Shown: positions 32,876 to 42,282 of the stretch, in pieces
How positions within the stretch are numbered: the first letter of the stretch is position 1
How the letters are laid out: every line of letters starts with the position of its first letter
DNA from: Bacteroidales bacterium
GTDB taxonomy: Bacteria; Bacteroidota; Bacteroidia; Bacteroidales; F082
Direction: 5' to 3'
Assembly (NCBI GenBank): GCA_016285355.1
Contig: JAEEQP010000030.1
Location: forward strand, 1-42,716
DNA: 42,716 nucleotides
Made by a program: the position numbers and the translations under genes
The notes under the pieces: generated by a model
Database searches by the model: none
Seen by the model: the letters and a program-made list of their open reading frames with translations, nothing else
Told to the model about the DNA's origin: nothing

Positions 32876-33616
32876 ATGTTTTGGATCGATTTAATAACAG
32901 GCGCATCCCTAATGCTTTTGGGTTGGGCAGTATATCGTAATCCGATGTTGATTTCGGGCGTGAACACCATGTCGAAGAAGCGTTTGGCCCAAGTCGATTT
33001 GGATGGCCTGAAGCTGGGCTATCGCAATGTGTTCCTCATTTGCGGTGGAGCGACAGTGCTTTTTGGCGGCATTTTCACTCTGGCGCATTTGCCATACGGT
33101 TATCATTTGGTGATGGAACTTGTGGCCATTCTTGCCCTCGTCATTGCCTGCTTTGTGCTCAGTAAAAGATACGACCTGGGTATGCAAGGGGAGGAAGGCA
33201 AGAAGGAGAGGAGGAAAAACAAGATTACCATCATCATTACCGTTGTGGCTTTTGCCGTAATATTGTTTTTCTTCTTCAAGGGTAGCAAACCCGCAACGAT
33301 AGAAGTGTCAGAGGATTACATTACAGCTAATGGAGGTGGATTCAGTGTCTCGATTCCTGTGAACGATATTACGACGACCACTGTTTTGACCTGCTGGCCC
33401 GATATTTACATTCGCACCAGGGGTGTAAGTACAGACAAGGTCAACATCGGGCATTTCCGCCTGAAAAACGATGAGCATTGCATGATGTTCGTCTGCACCG
33501 ATGGCGGTCCTGTGCTTGAAGTGCGCACCATTGACGGCAAATTGTATTACCTCAATTGTGTCACCGAAGAGGAAACTCTTGAAATGATAGCGAAAGTGAA
33601 ATCAAAAGAGAGGTAA
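32876..33616 (+). CDS. DUF3784-like membrane protein with PH-like C-terminus
   Basis: 246 residues. The N-terminal half has three helices and the motif ISGVNTMSKKRLAQVDLDGLK, similar to DUF3784/SdpI-like proteins. After a basic linker (KKERRKNK) and a fourth helix, residues about 145-246 form a beta domain (SIPVNDITTTTVL, IGHFRLKNDEHCMMFVC) of the same kind as in the 31656 protein. Confidence 0.74.
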   Translation: MFWIDLITGASLMLLGWAVYRNPMLISGVNTMSKKRLAQVDLDGLKLGYRNVFLICGGATVLFGGIFTLAHLPYGYHLVMELVAILALVIACFVLSKRYDLGMQGEEGKKERRKNKITIIITVVAFAVILFFFFKGSKPATIEVSEDYITANGGGFSVSIPVNDITTTTVLTCWPDIYIRTRGVSTDKVNIGHFRLKNDEHCMMFVCTDGGPVLEVRTIDGKLYYLNCVTEEETLEMIAKVKSKER

Positions 33617-33619
33617 CTA

Positions 33620-33793
33620 ATGGCAAAGGAAAAAGAAAATAGTGCAAATACCAAGACCTTCCTGCTCCGTGTGGATACGGAGACGATGGAGGCCGTGGAA
33701 AAGTGGGCTGCCGACGAATTCCGCTCCGTCAACGGCCAGCTGCAATGGATTATCGCGGAGGCTTTGAAAAAGAGCGGACGTAAAAAGAAATAA
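33620..33793 (+). CDS. Arc-type ribbon-helix-helix DNA-binding protein
   Basis: 57 residues, starting MAKEKENSANTKTFLLRVDT. The strand TKTFLLRVD followed by two helices (ETMEAVEKWAADEF and SVNGQLQWIIAEALKK) is the Arc/MetJ ribbon-helix-helix layout seen in small Bacteroidetes 'Arc family DNA-binding domain' proteins. It starts three bases after the previous stop, so it ends the SPFH operon and is a candidate autoregulator. Confidence 0.85.
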   Translation: MAKEKENSANTKTFLLRVDTETMEAVEKWAADEFRSVNGQLQWIIAEALKKSGRKKK

Positions 33794-33893
33794 ATAGCTT
33801 TTTGGATGCTGAAATCTTAATTCGTAAAAATCCGCAGCATAAGCTACAAAATTCAATTCGTTTAATTCGTAGTTAAAAAGAAAAACCATAATT

Positions 33894-35249
33894 ATGAAAA
33901 AACACATCCTAATCTTATTCGTATTTGCCGCAATGCAAGTGCAAGCCCAAATCGAGGGCTATTGGGAAGGCCAAATCGACCTTGGCGTGCAGAAATTAGA
34001 AATGGCTTTCGACATCAAGGTCGCTGAAAACGGCTATTCCGCAACGTTGGATGTACCTGCACAAGGCGCATTTGACATTCCTGTAGATGAAATCACTTTT
34101 CAAGATGGCCAGTTGCAAATGAAAATGAACGCCATGGATGCCTCTTATTCTGGCGTTCTGAAAGATTCGGCTATCGAAGGCAATTTCACGCAACGCAGCA
34201 TGACCTTTCCGCTCAACCTTGCCAGAGCAGAGAAGAAGGAGCAGCAAAAGGCACGCCCCCAAGACCCGCAGCCACCGTTCAACTACCGCATTGAGGAAGT
34301 GAGCTTTACCAACGAAAAAGAAGGCAACACCTTAACTGGCACATTGACTATTCCCGAAGGCAAAGGCCCATTTCCGGCCATGGTGCTCGTCTCTGGCAGC
34401 GGCCAGCAGAACCGCGACGAGGAGTTGATGAACCACCGTCCGTTCTGGGTTATCGCGGATTATTGTGCCCGACATGGCATCGCCGTGTTGCGTTACGACG
34501 ACCGTGGCATGGGTGGCTCAACTGGTGAGGTGGAGAATGCTACCTCTTTGGATTTCTCCTACGATGCCGAAGCTGCCTTTGACTTTTTGCGTAAACAAAA
34601 GCATATCGATGCTTCGCGTGTTGGCATCTTGGGCCACAGCGAGGGTGGTGTCATCAACTTCATGGTGTCGGCGCGTCGTCCAGAGGTGGCGTTTTTGGTT
34701 TCCTTGGCAGGTCCAGCTGTGAATGGCGTGGAGCTTCTCAAAGAGCAACAGAAGGCTATATTAAGGGCTTCGGGCATGACGGAGGAAGCCATTCAATTCA
34801 GCAGTAACACTAATGCGCAGTTGTTTGACATCATTGAAGCCTCAAGCAGTAGGGAAGAGGCCGACAGCCTTTTGCGCCAGTTGGTGAAGGGCTGGGGCTA
34901 CAACGAGGAACTGACCGAGCAAACGGTGAATCAATTGGCCATGCCGTGGATGTACTATTTCCTGAAATACGACCCCACTGAAGCCATTGTGAAGACCACA
35001 TGCCCCGCATTGCTGCTCAACGGCTCCAAAGATTTGCAAGTGATAGCCTCACAGAATCTTCCTGCCTACGAAAAAATCATCGCCGACTATGGCAAGACCA
35101 ACCTCACCTTACGTGAACTACCTGACCTTAACCACCTCTTCCAGCATTGCGAAACGGGTTCTCCGAACGAATATTTTGAAATTGAGGAGACCATTTCGCC
35201 CGAGGTGTTGGAGATGATTGTGGGGTTTGTGAAAGGGATTGAAAAATAA
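33894..35249 (+). CDS. Secreted alpha/beta hydrolase
   Basis: 451 residues. Signal peptide 1-18 (MQVQA-Q). Residues about 20-110 form a small beta domain; the hydrolase follows with the nucleophile GHSEGG, acid NGSKDLQV and histidine DLNHLFQH, plus VSGSGQQNRDEE. Similar to S9-type esterase/acylaminoacyl-peptidase relatives in Bacteroidetes. Exact substrate unknown. Confidence 0.9.
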   Translation: MKKHILILFVFAAMQVQAQIEGYWEGQIDLGVQKLEMAFDIKVAENGYSATLDVPAQGAFDIPVDEITFQDGQLQMKMNAMDASYSGVLKDSAIEGNFTQRSMTFPLNLARAEKKEQQKARPQDPQPPFNYRIEEVSFTNEKEGNTLTGTLTIPEGKGPFPAMVLVSGSGQQNRDEELMNHRPFWVIADYCARHGIAVLRYDDRGMGGSTGEVENATSLDFSYDAEAAFDFLRKQKHIDASRVGILGHSEGGVINFMVSARRPEVAFLVSLAGPAVNGVELLKEQQKAILRASGMTEEAIQFSSNTNAQLFDIIEASSSREEADSLLRQLVKGWGYNEELTEQTVNQLAMPWMYYFLKYDPTEAIVKTTCPALLLNGSKDLQVIASQNLPAYEKIIADYGKTNLTLRELPDLNHLFQHCETGSPNEYFEIEETISPEVLEMIVGFVKGIEK

Positions 35250-35348
35250 TTCGTTAGAAAAACTGTACAATTACTTACGACAGCTGCAAAAAAGGAATGT
35301 CGCATTCCCAACCTTGGGCTGTTGGGCGAGATGGGGTCGGGGGTAAAA

Positions 35349-35811
35349 ATGAACAAATGGGCGCATGTGGCAGAAGTGCTTTGTAGTTCAAGGCAACTTC
35401 TGCTAGCGACATTCCGAGACGACGAAGAGGCCGTAGCCTGTGACGGTGGCGTGGATTCCACCCCACGATGAGAACACAAGCATACTGAGCTTCAACGGCG
35501 AGAACTCCTTGGTCTGGATGCTGAGCATCGCCTACTATTACGTCAACGACTATATCATCCATCGCTAATTGGCTACTGGGAAGAGCTTCGCCGACTTGGT
35601 GCTTATCCCGCGCAAGAGTGTCGATTCACCTGCCATCATCATCGAACTGAAATACGACAATGCTGTTGACATCGCCATCGAGCAGATGAAGCGTAGACAA
35701 TATCTTGTGAAGGTTGCGTAATATGCTGATAATTTGATGCTTGTGGAGAGATCTGACTTCAATAATGTCAAAGAAAAAATTGATAATGGTGAACTGTTAT
35801 TATTTAGTTAA
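35349..35811 (+). pseudogene. Decayed C-terminus of an AAA-ATPase / PDDEXK_9 nuclease-like gene
   Basis: Frame 1 from 35349 reads AEVLCSSRQLLLATFRDDEE ... GVDSTPR then a stop; the homology continues in another frame from 35464: HDENTSILSFNGENSLVWML, IAYYYVNDYIIHR-stop-LATGKSFADLVLIPRK and IIIELKYDNAVDIAIEQMKR, then another stop after KVA. The order GKSFADLVLIPRK ... ELK is the active-site region of this family (D and ExK). One frameshift plus two stops make it non-functional; the N-terminal ATPase part is lost. Confidence 0.85.
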
Positions 35812-35881
35812 ACATTTGGTTTTTATCGTCCAATTTTTAGTAGAAACTAGTGAGAAAAAGTATATATGATGAAAAAAAGTG

Positions 35882-35889
35882 TATTTTTG
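35882..35889 (+). promoter_or_regulatory. Promoter -7 box of cassette 1
   Basis: TATTTTTG, about 50 nt before the histidine kinase ATG at 35940. Confidence 0.6.
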
Positions 35890-35939
35890 CATCGATAAAT
35901 AATAAACGAATGAAAAATTGAAGTAATAGCATAAAGATA

Positions 35940-37796
35940 ATGTTAAGAAATAGGGAAAATACCATTAACAAATTGTGTGAAGTGCTACTGAAATCTGCAG
36001 AAACCGAGGGGATTGATTTGTTGAGAAACGCTGTTGATAAACTCCTTGAAACTCTTGAAAGTATTGAATGTTCGTTGTGGTATGTGAACACAAATAAACA
36101 TAAGCATAGGGGTTTGGCAAGTGATTCAACACCAAAGTCTACTTCACTCATATATCGAAAAATGGCTCAAGGTGTCGACTACATTTTTGATAAGGACACG
36201 GATTTTGTACATTCTCTCGATGCTTGTTTGTTCAAACAAGTGATGGATATATGCAAAAAGAGTGATGTGAGGGATCCAGTAGAGTTTGTGCGTTGTAATC
36301 GCAAGAAGGTTGAAGGATACAATTATTTGTCTGTCGATTTTTTAAAGTATTTGGATGAGAATGGATTGCCCCCTAATGATTTCATTGTTATTCCAATTAT
36401 ATCGCAAATTAATGATGAGGAAATTATTGCTATTTTAGAATTTTGTTTCACTTCTGCATCCTTTCGTAAGAATCAATGGACAAGGATGGCTAAGATTATT
36501 CGGTCATTCTTTTCTTCAGCGTTCAATCGATATGCTATGATAAGTAAACATAAGTTAATGGCGGATTTGGTAAAGGCACATCGGCAAAGCCGCGATTATT
36601 CTATGTCTAATATTTTCATGTGCACTATTGATGTTATCTTAAAAAAAGAGCACTATCCATGTGAATCTGTTACATTTTTCATGTGGGATACCTATAACAA
36701 TAGATATAACTTGGTTTATACTTCATGTGCGATCAACTCTGAAGATAAAAAGAGTATTTGTTATCGCCGGGGCGATGGTATTATTGGACAAGTTGCTGCA
36801 AACAATCGTGCAGAAATCATAGATGACATAGAATTACAATTTCATAACAAAACATCACTTTGGCTGTATGGAATAAAAAAGCCAAAGACGGCTATGATTA
36901 TACCAATATCTCGCATCTCTTCCAAGAACGAGGTTGTTGGGATACTTCAACTTGTCAATAAAAAAAACTCAAATGGTTCTAAAGAACTTATCGACTATTT
37001 CAGTGAATTGGATTTGGATATTATTCGATCGACCGCATCATACATGGCACTTACTATTGAGTATTTTATCAAAGAAGAGGAACAAAGGAATTTTGTTGAC
37101 AAATTGTCGCATGAATTGATGACCCCAGCGAGGAGTATACGGAATGATGCCGAAAGAATTATTCGAAACAAAGACAAAAAAGAGTTTGTTGACACTCAAT
37201 TGTACTCGTATATTGAGGATATTCGTAATTTAACAGAAACTCAATTGTGGCAAGTCAAATCCAATTTATTCCAAATTAAAAATCCTAATAACCGTAAAAG
37301 CAAATATAAAACAGAGAAAGTTTTATTAACTACAATTTTGAAGAAAAGCAAAGAAGCAGTTAAGTCCATCGCAAGAGAATACAATGTAAGATTTGACGCA
37401 ATCATTTATACTGAAAGTCTTGCTAGAATAAATGTTGATGAAGATGCGTTTATTACGGTGTTTTACAATTTATTTACAAATGCCATCAAATACCATGACA
37501 GACTACACCTATCTTCTTTTTCTGTCAAGGCGTTTTATAGATCTACTGGAAATGGAATAGATATCATTGTGGAAGATAATGGCGTAGGCATATACGAGCA
37601 TGAAAAAGATAATATTTTCCATATTGGTTATCGGGGAACAAATGTTATGAGATTTAGTGCAGATGGATTTGGAGTGGGACTTACCACCGTCAAACAAATT
37701 ATTGAGGATTTCGGAGGAACAATAGAAGTGACCAATCTCAAACAACCAACAAGATTCACAATTAGATTACCAAAAAATATTATTTGCAATGATTAA
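35940..37796 (+). CDS. Soluble GAF-domain sensor histidine kinase, cassette 1
   Basis: 618 residues and no membrane segment. Two GAF-like domains (about 20-200 and 215-375; the second has DGIIGQVAANNRAEIIDD and TAMIIPISR...VGILQLVNKK). Next the DHp helix with KLSHELMTPARSI (phospho-His391), and the ATPase domain: FYNLFTNAIKYH (N box), VEDNGVGI (G1), DGFGVGLTTVKQ (G2). All catalytic motifs are intact. It overlaps the receiver gene by eight bases. Ligand of the GAF domains unknown. Confidence 0.93.
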   Translation: MLRNRENTINKLCEVLLKSAETEGIDLLRNAVDKLLETLESIECSLWYVNTNKHKHRGLASDSTPKSTSLIYRKMAQGVDYIFDKDTDFVHSLDACLFKQVMDICKKSDVRDPVEFVRCNRKKVEGYNYLSVDFLKYLDENGLPPNDFIVIPIISQINDEEIIAILEFCFTSASFRKNQWTRMAKIIRSFFSSAFNRYAMISKHKLMADLVKAHRQSRDYSMSNIFMCTIDVILKKEHYPCESVTFFMWDTYNNRYNLVYTSCAINSEDKKSICYRRGDGIIGQVAANNRAEIIDDIELQFHNKTSLWLYGIKKPKTAMIIPISRISSKNEVVGILQLVNKKNSNGSKELIDYFSELDLDIIRSTASYMALTIEYFIKEEEQRNFVDKLSHELMTPARSIRNDAERIIRNKDKKEFVDTQLYSYIEDIRNLTETQLWQVKSNLFQIKNPNNRKSKYKTEKVLLTTILKKSKEAVKSIAREYNVRFDAIIYTESLARINVDEDAFITVFYNLFTNAIKYHDRLHLSSFSVKAFYRSTGNGIDIIVEDNGVGIYEHEKDNIFHIGYRGTNVMRFSADGFGVGLTTVKQIIEDFGGTIEVTNLKQPTRFTIRLPKNIICND

Positions 37797-38217
37797 GATT
37801 ATTTGGGTTGACGATGATATCAACCGTTCGGGATTAAGATCCGAAAAAGATGAATTAAGGGAACGAGGCTGCGAAATTATTGCGGTTCAGGGTACAGATA
37901 GTTTCTTGGAGATGCTTAGAGACCCCCAAGGTAACTTCGACTGTGATTGTATCATATTGGATTTAAGCATGCCAGTCGGGAGTGAATTTTCATTAAAAGA
38001 TGCTGAATATGGGAGTCGAACAGGTATTCTTTTGATGAAAAGGATTAGAGATAGTTTCCTTTTTTCAAAAGTAAAAATAATTATTTACTCAATTGTTGAC
38101 AATGATGATGTTTTTAATGAGTGCAAAAATGCTGGAGCACTATATTTAAAAAAGGCCAACTTGCTATATTATGAATTTGCCGACGAGGTAATGAGATTTG
38201 TAAAATCAAAACAATAG
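37789..38217 (+). CDS. Stand-alone receiver-domain protein, cassette 1
   Basis: 142 residues, receiver only. Acid triad VDDD (8-10), phospho-acceptor ILDLSMP (D58), then an extended loop GSEFSLKDAEYGSRTG before the next helix, switch serine in IIIYSIVD and LYLKKA lysine. No DNA-binding output domain, so it must work by protein contact, most likely with the downstream membrane protein. Confidence 0.92.
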   Translation: MIKIIWVDDDINRSGLRSEKDELRERGCEIIAVQGTDSFLEMLRDPQGNFDCDCIILDLSMPVGSEFSLKDAEYGSRTGILLMKRIRDSFLFSKVKIIIYSIVDNDDVFNECKNAGALYLKKANLLYYEFADEVMRFVKSKQ

Positions 38218-38239
38218 AGTTATTGGAGAGAGAACCATT

Positions 38240-38983
38240 ATGTGTAGAATAAAAGAATCTATATCCGATAAGAATAGAAATTGCAATAATTGGTGGATTC
38301 CATGGGTATCCATGGGATTGTCAATTGTTGCAATAGTCATCTCAATTTGGAGAATGACATTGTCCCAAGCCTCTATATTCAAAGACGATTTTGAGTTTTC
38401 ATATGATAAATTGGGCACGATAATTGGGATCATTCTCAGTGCTGTTGCTCTAGTCGTATCTTTATATTTTATCATTCTCGGTATTGGAGCCAATAGTATT
38501 CGAAGAGACATCAATAATGATGCTAATGATGCTAAACAAGTTATAAAGGATATTGCCGAAGAGGCAGATAGAGCTGTTGATAGCATCCGTAAAGATGCGG
38601 ATTGTATCCATAATGAAATTGAGAATGAGTCGAAAGATAACAAAGTAATATTTGTCACAACAGTTTACGAGCTATACTTTGAAATAATTGGAATGACAGA
38701 AGCTTTTTTTAACAAAATAGATATCAAAAAGGAAATGATCCCTGTACAAGAATTGAGAGAACGAATAATTGAGTTAAAGTTAGATCAAAGTCGATTTGTT
38801 TGTAACCCACGAAATCTTGATATCGAAGATAGAATAAAGGAAGACGTTATACAGGGAATTAACTTCATTAAGGATCTTAGTTCGAATAAAAATGATTTAG
38901 ATTTAATAGAAGCAGTTATGAACAAGTCAACTAACCAAGACATCATAGATGCTGCTAAAAATGCATACGATAAACTGAAGTAA
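38240..38983 (+). CDS. Two-TM membrane protein with helical cytoplasmic domain, cassette 1
   Basis: 247 residues. TM1 about 19-38 and TM2 about 58-84 (LGTIIGIILSAVALVVSLYF), then a charged helical stretch (about 88-135, possible coiled coil) and a helical C-terminal domain ending DIIDAAKNAYDKLK. No known family recognised. Its position and topology match the third gene of cassette 2. Candidate output/effector of the phosphorelay. Confidence 0.82.
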   Translation: MCRIKESISDKNRNCNNWWIPWVSMGLSIVAIVISIWRMTLSQASIFKDDFEFSYDKLGTIIGIILSAVALVVSLYFIILGIGANSIRRDINNDANDAKQVIKDIAEEADRAVDSIRKDADCIHNEIENESKDNKVIFVTTVYELYFEIIGMTEAFFNKIDIKKEMIPVQELRERIIELKLDQSRFVCNPRNLDIEDRIKEDVIQGINFIKDLSSNKNDLDLIEAVMNKSTNQDIIDAAKNAYDKLK

Positions 38984-39158
38984 GAATTATGTTCAGATTC
39001 ATAATACTTTTCTTCTTTTGATGCTGTAATACTAATAATAATTTCGCACCCGCCCTAACCTCATTTGTTGGTTTATTTTGGTGGCGGAGTCGTTATAGTT
39101 AGGGAAAGTAAAGCTGGTTTTTTTTAAATGGTGTTGGCATTTGGATTGGAAAAACTCT

Positions 39159-39166
39159 TATTTTTG
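39159..39166 (+). promoter_or_regulatory. Promoter -7 box of cassette 2
   Basis: TATTTTTG followed by GCAG in the 280-bp gap between the cassettes, about 95 nt before the kinase start. The remaining gap shows no gene, only AT-rich sequence and a weak CCGCC...GGCGG pairing near 39050-39113. Confidence 0.6.
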
Positions 39167-39262
39167 CAGTATGTAAAATACAATAAAAATATAGTCGTTC
39201 ATGGGGAGTAATGTATTCTGCCTGTTGTTATGACATAAAAATGATTTGGGAACATAGTGAAT

Positions 39263-41077
39263 ATGATAAATAGGTTACGAGAAAGACTATTGGTTGCACT
39301 GGAAAGCAATGGTGATGAACTTGTCTCTGAAACAACAAAGGCAATTCTAAACATGTTGAATTGTGATATGTGTACATTGTGGATAATTAATCATCACAAA
39401 AACTCTATTTCTGAGGAATTAGGAAATTATGATTCCGCTTCTTTGGTAATACGCTTAATGAAAGGGAGTGAAAAATATCCAAATTACAATTCTGAGGATT
39501 TTGTACATAGACTTCGAAACTCGTTTATTGAGTATGTAATAAATGAGAATCAACATAATGGCAAATCATATTATATTTGCGGTATAGATGATGAAGATTG
39601 TAAAAAACATCTTTCAACTAAGACACTCAAGGAAATTGGTCTGAAATATCTCATTTGTATTCCTCTGTTGGATAAAGAGAAAGAGCCTTACGCTTTTGTA
39701 ATGTTGGCATATAAAGAGATGCCTTTCGATAAACCTTCCTATAAAAATTTGGATATGAATGAAATGACTGATGTTGTTAACAAAGCTATCTCTTCCGCCT
39801 TTTCTCGTTATCAGATGTATCAAAAACAGAAAATATTAGATGATTTAATTGAGAATTATAGTAGAAATAAGTCAACTTTAAAGGACATATTCTACCCTGT
39901 CATTCACAGAATTTTTAAACGGTACTTTGACTATGAAGGTGCCTCGGTGTTTATTTGGGATTCGTTTGATAATAGATTTAATCTGTTGTCTACAACGGGT
40001 TTAGAACCATATGAAGGTGTTGCAAGTTATGAAATAACTAGTATTCCATCAAACGAAAAGAATGCGAAAATATACGATGATTTAGAATATTTAGGGAGAA
40101 GTCGTTGTCCCCAGTATCTGCATAAATATTTGGAAAAAACTCTACATTCAGTAAAAACAATGCTTGTCGTGCCAATACTACGACCTTCTAATCCAGAGAA
40201 TGTTATAGGCATAATTCGGTTTACTAATAAAACAAATAAACAGAGTGTAAAAGCAGGAACATCGGTAGTTGATCACTTTAATAATGTTGACATTGAATTA
40301 ATAAAAAATGCATTTCACTATCTTGCCTTGAACGTCGAAAATTATCTTGCAGAAGAAGAACGTAAAGATTTCATATCAAAAATGTCTCATGAGTTTAAAA
40401 CTCCGGCAACTGCAATTAGGGTCACGGCTGAAAGAGTTCTACGAAGTTATAAATCAAATAATTCTATGTTTATGCAAACACAGTTTGAGCATTACATGGA
40501 GTCTATCATTGACTATTCAACTTTGCAGATAATGCAGGTTACAACGAATCTTTTCTTAAACAAGTCTGGTAAGAGTAGTATTTCAAAGTTCTCTATTGGG
40601 AATTATCCAATCGTAGATATTATTAAGGAGAGTATTAATATTATTAGACCAATTGCTCGTGCATATTGTGTCCAATTTGATAATATCCGTATCTCGGATG
40701 ATTTCCCCAACATCACATTAAGAGTTGATAAAGAAGCTTTTATTATGGTGTTTTATAACCTTCTATCAAATGCTATAAAATATAATAGATATGATAGCAA
40801 TGAGTTCCGCATACTTTTTCATGCCAAAGATACTTCCCAAGGATTGATGATTTATGTTTCTGATAATGGTATTGGCATAATGGAGGAGGATGTTCATAAA
40901 ATCTTTCTTCTTGGGGTTAGAAGCGAAAACGCTAGGAAGATTGTTGCTGATGGCTATGGTATAGGACTATATGTCGTTAAGTTAATATTAGACACTTTTG
41001 GTGGAGAAATAAGTGTCTCAAGTTGTCAAAACCCGACCACTTTTGAGATAAAACTACCACGTAATTTATACATTTAA
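39263..41077 (+). CDS. Soluble GAF-domain sensor histidine kinase, cassette 2
   Basis: 604 residues from ATG 39263; a GTG six bases upstream is in frame. Same layout as the cassette 1 kinase: two GAF-like domains (CTLWIINHHKN; GASVFIWDSFDNRFNLLSTT; MLVVPILRPSNPENVIGIIR), KMSHEFKTPATAIR with phospho-His376, FYNLLSNAIKYN (N box), VSDNGIGI (G1), DGYGIGLYVVK (G2). Homologous to the first kinase but diverged throughout, mainly in the sensor half. Confidence 0.93.
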   Translation: MINRLRERLLVALESNGDELVSETTKAILNMLNCDMCTLWIINHHKNSISEELGNYDSASLVIRLMKGSEKYPNYNSEDFVHRLRNSFIEYVINENQHNGKSYYICGIDDEDCKKHLSTKTLKEIGLKYLICIPLLDKEKEPYAFVMLAYKEMPFDKPSYKNLDMNEMTDVVNKAISSAFSRYQMYQKQKILDDLIENYSRNKSTLKDIFYPVIHRIFKRYFDYEGASVFIWDSFDNRFNLLSTTGLEPYEGVASYEITSIPSNEKNAKIYDDLEYLGRSRCPQYLHKYLEKTLHSVKTMLVVPILRPSNPENVIGIIRFTNKTNKQSVKAGTSVVDHFNNVDIELIKNAFHYLALNVENYLAEEERKDFISKMSHEFKTPATAIRVTAERVLRSYKSNNSMFMQTQFEHYMESIIDYSTLQIMQVTTNLFLNKSGKSSISKFSIGNYPIVDIIKESINIIRPIARAYCVQFDNIRISDDFPNITLRVDKEAFIMVFYNLLSNAIKYNRYDSNEFRILFHAKDTSQGLMIYVSDNGIGIMEEDVHKIFLLGVRSENARKIVADGYGIGLYVVKLILDTFGGEISVSSCQNPTTFEIKLPRNLYI

Positions 41078-41089
41078 AATACTAAAAAT

Positions 41090-41533
41090 ATGGATAAAAA
41101 AAGAATTGTATGGATTGATGATAATATTAACACGTCAATATTCAAGCCATACGTAGATGAATTTGAAGATAATGGGATAGAAATAATTAAAATTAAAAGT
41201 GTTACTGGTATAATAGAAAGACTCATAAAAGAAGCAGAGAATACATTGTCAGCTATACTTGTTGATATAATTATGCCATCTGAAGATCTTGATTTTGGTG
41301 AAACGAAAGGGGGGCTAAGAACAGGAATGGTCGTTTTGGAAAGAATAATGGAAGAAGATTCTTTAAAAAGCATCCCCAACATTGTTGTCACTAATGCTGA
41401 TGATGATATAATAAGGGAATTTTGCAACAGTAAAAGAATTAAATATTTAAAAAAATCAGATTATTTCTCGGAAGAATTTGTGAAAGAGGTTAAAGAAGTA
41501 ATAGAGGATTTTTATAAAAATGATGAATTATGA
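41090..41533 (+). CDS. Stand-alone receiver-domain protein, cassette 2
   Basis: 147 residues. VWIDDN acid pocket (D10, D11), phospho-acceptor LVDIIMP (D59), the long loop SEDLDFGETKGGLRTG, IVVTNADDD and the conserved lysine in KYLKKSD. No output domain. It overlaps the third gene by four bases. Confidence 0.92.
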   Translation: MDKKRIVWIDDNINTSIFKPYVDEFEDNGIEIIKIKSVTGIIERLIKEAENTLSAILVDIIMPSEDLDFGETKGGLRTGMVVLERIMEEDSLKSIPNIVVTNADDDIIREFCNSKRIKYLKKSDYFSEEFVKEVKEVIEDFYKNDEL

Positions 41534-42282
41534 AAAAGAGTTGGCTTGTTCTGATAACAATAACGAATTTATTATTACTTGTTTTTTTATTGTGGACATT
41601 GTGGAAGCATCCCACAGCTCGATTCTCAGGTGATAATATCACAAATTTATTGGGAATTATTGTTTCATGTATTTCTATTGTTATAACCGTTTTCTTTGTG
41701 ATTTTGGCAATTAATGCATATGGGAAAATCAGAATGATAGACAAGGCAAAGGAAAATGCTGACGAACTGACAAAAAAAGTATCATCAGCAGAAAGTATTA
41801 TTGAGGAATCAAGAAAAGATGCTAACAACTTAGCGCAGATGGTCTCATCTGCAAAAAGAATTCTAGATGAAACTAAAGATCATTTGCATAGTATTCAAGA
41901 AAGGAAAGATGAGGTAAATAATTTGTTAGGCGAAATTAATGACCAATATGAGCTAAATACAACACGTATTTCGAATATCTCGCGTGAAATGTGTGAGTTA
42001 TTAACCGCGTCTATTGAGTCTGCAATAATACATGCTGAGAAAGATAAAAATAAGAATCTGAAAAATAGTTCTCTATTAAAATTGTATAGGTTATCGTATA
42101 AATATCCGGATTCATTAGACGAGAAAACCCGTGTGAGCTATATTTTAAATCTTTCCGTATTTGGAGACAAATCTGATATTGATCCGCTAAAAAGAATCTC
42201 TAAATCTGAGAATGAATCTGCCGTAATAAAGAATGCAGCAGAGACTGTGTTGGAGGATCTAAAGGAAAAGTATCCAGAGTAA
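41530..42282 (+). CDS. Two-TM membrane protein with coiled coil and HEAT-like end, cassette 2
   Basis: 250 residues. TM1 about 5-25, TM2 about 38-65 (LLGIIVSCISIVITVFFVIL), a long heptad-rich helix about 68-150 (ADELTKKVSSAESIIEESRK), then a helical C-terminus (SDIDPLKRISKSENESAVIK, NAAETVLEDLKEK) that looks HEAT-like. Same topology as the cassette 1 third protein, with little sequence identity outside TM2. Confidence 0.82.
   Translation: MKKSWLVLITITNLLLLVFLLWTLWKHPTARFSGDNITNLLGIIVSCISIVITVFFVILAINAYGKIRMIDKAKENADELTKKVSSAESIIEESRKDANNLAQMVSSAKRILDETKDHLHSIQERKDEVNNLLGEINDQYELNTTRISNISREMCELLTASIESAIIHAEKDKNKNLKNSSLLKLYRLSYKYPDSLDEKTRVSYILNLSVFGDKSDIDPLKRISKSENESAVIKNAAETVLEDLKEKYPE

Noticed and set aside
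38984..39158. tRNA or attachment site between the two cassettes
   Set aside because: No cloverleaf-like pairing or direct repeat of useful length was found by eye.
35940..42282. Classical one-operon two-component regulator with DNA-binding output
   Set aside because: Neither receiver has a helix-turn-helix or other DNA-binding domain.
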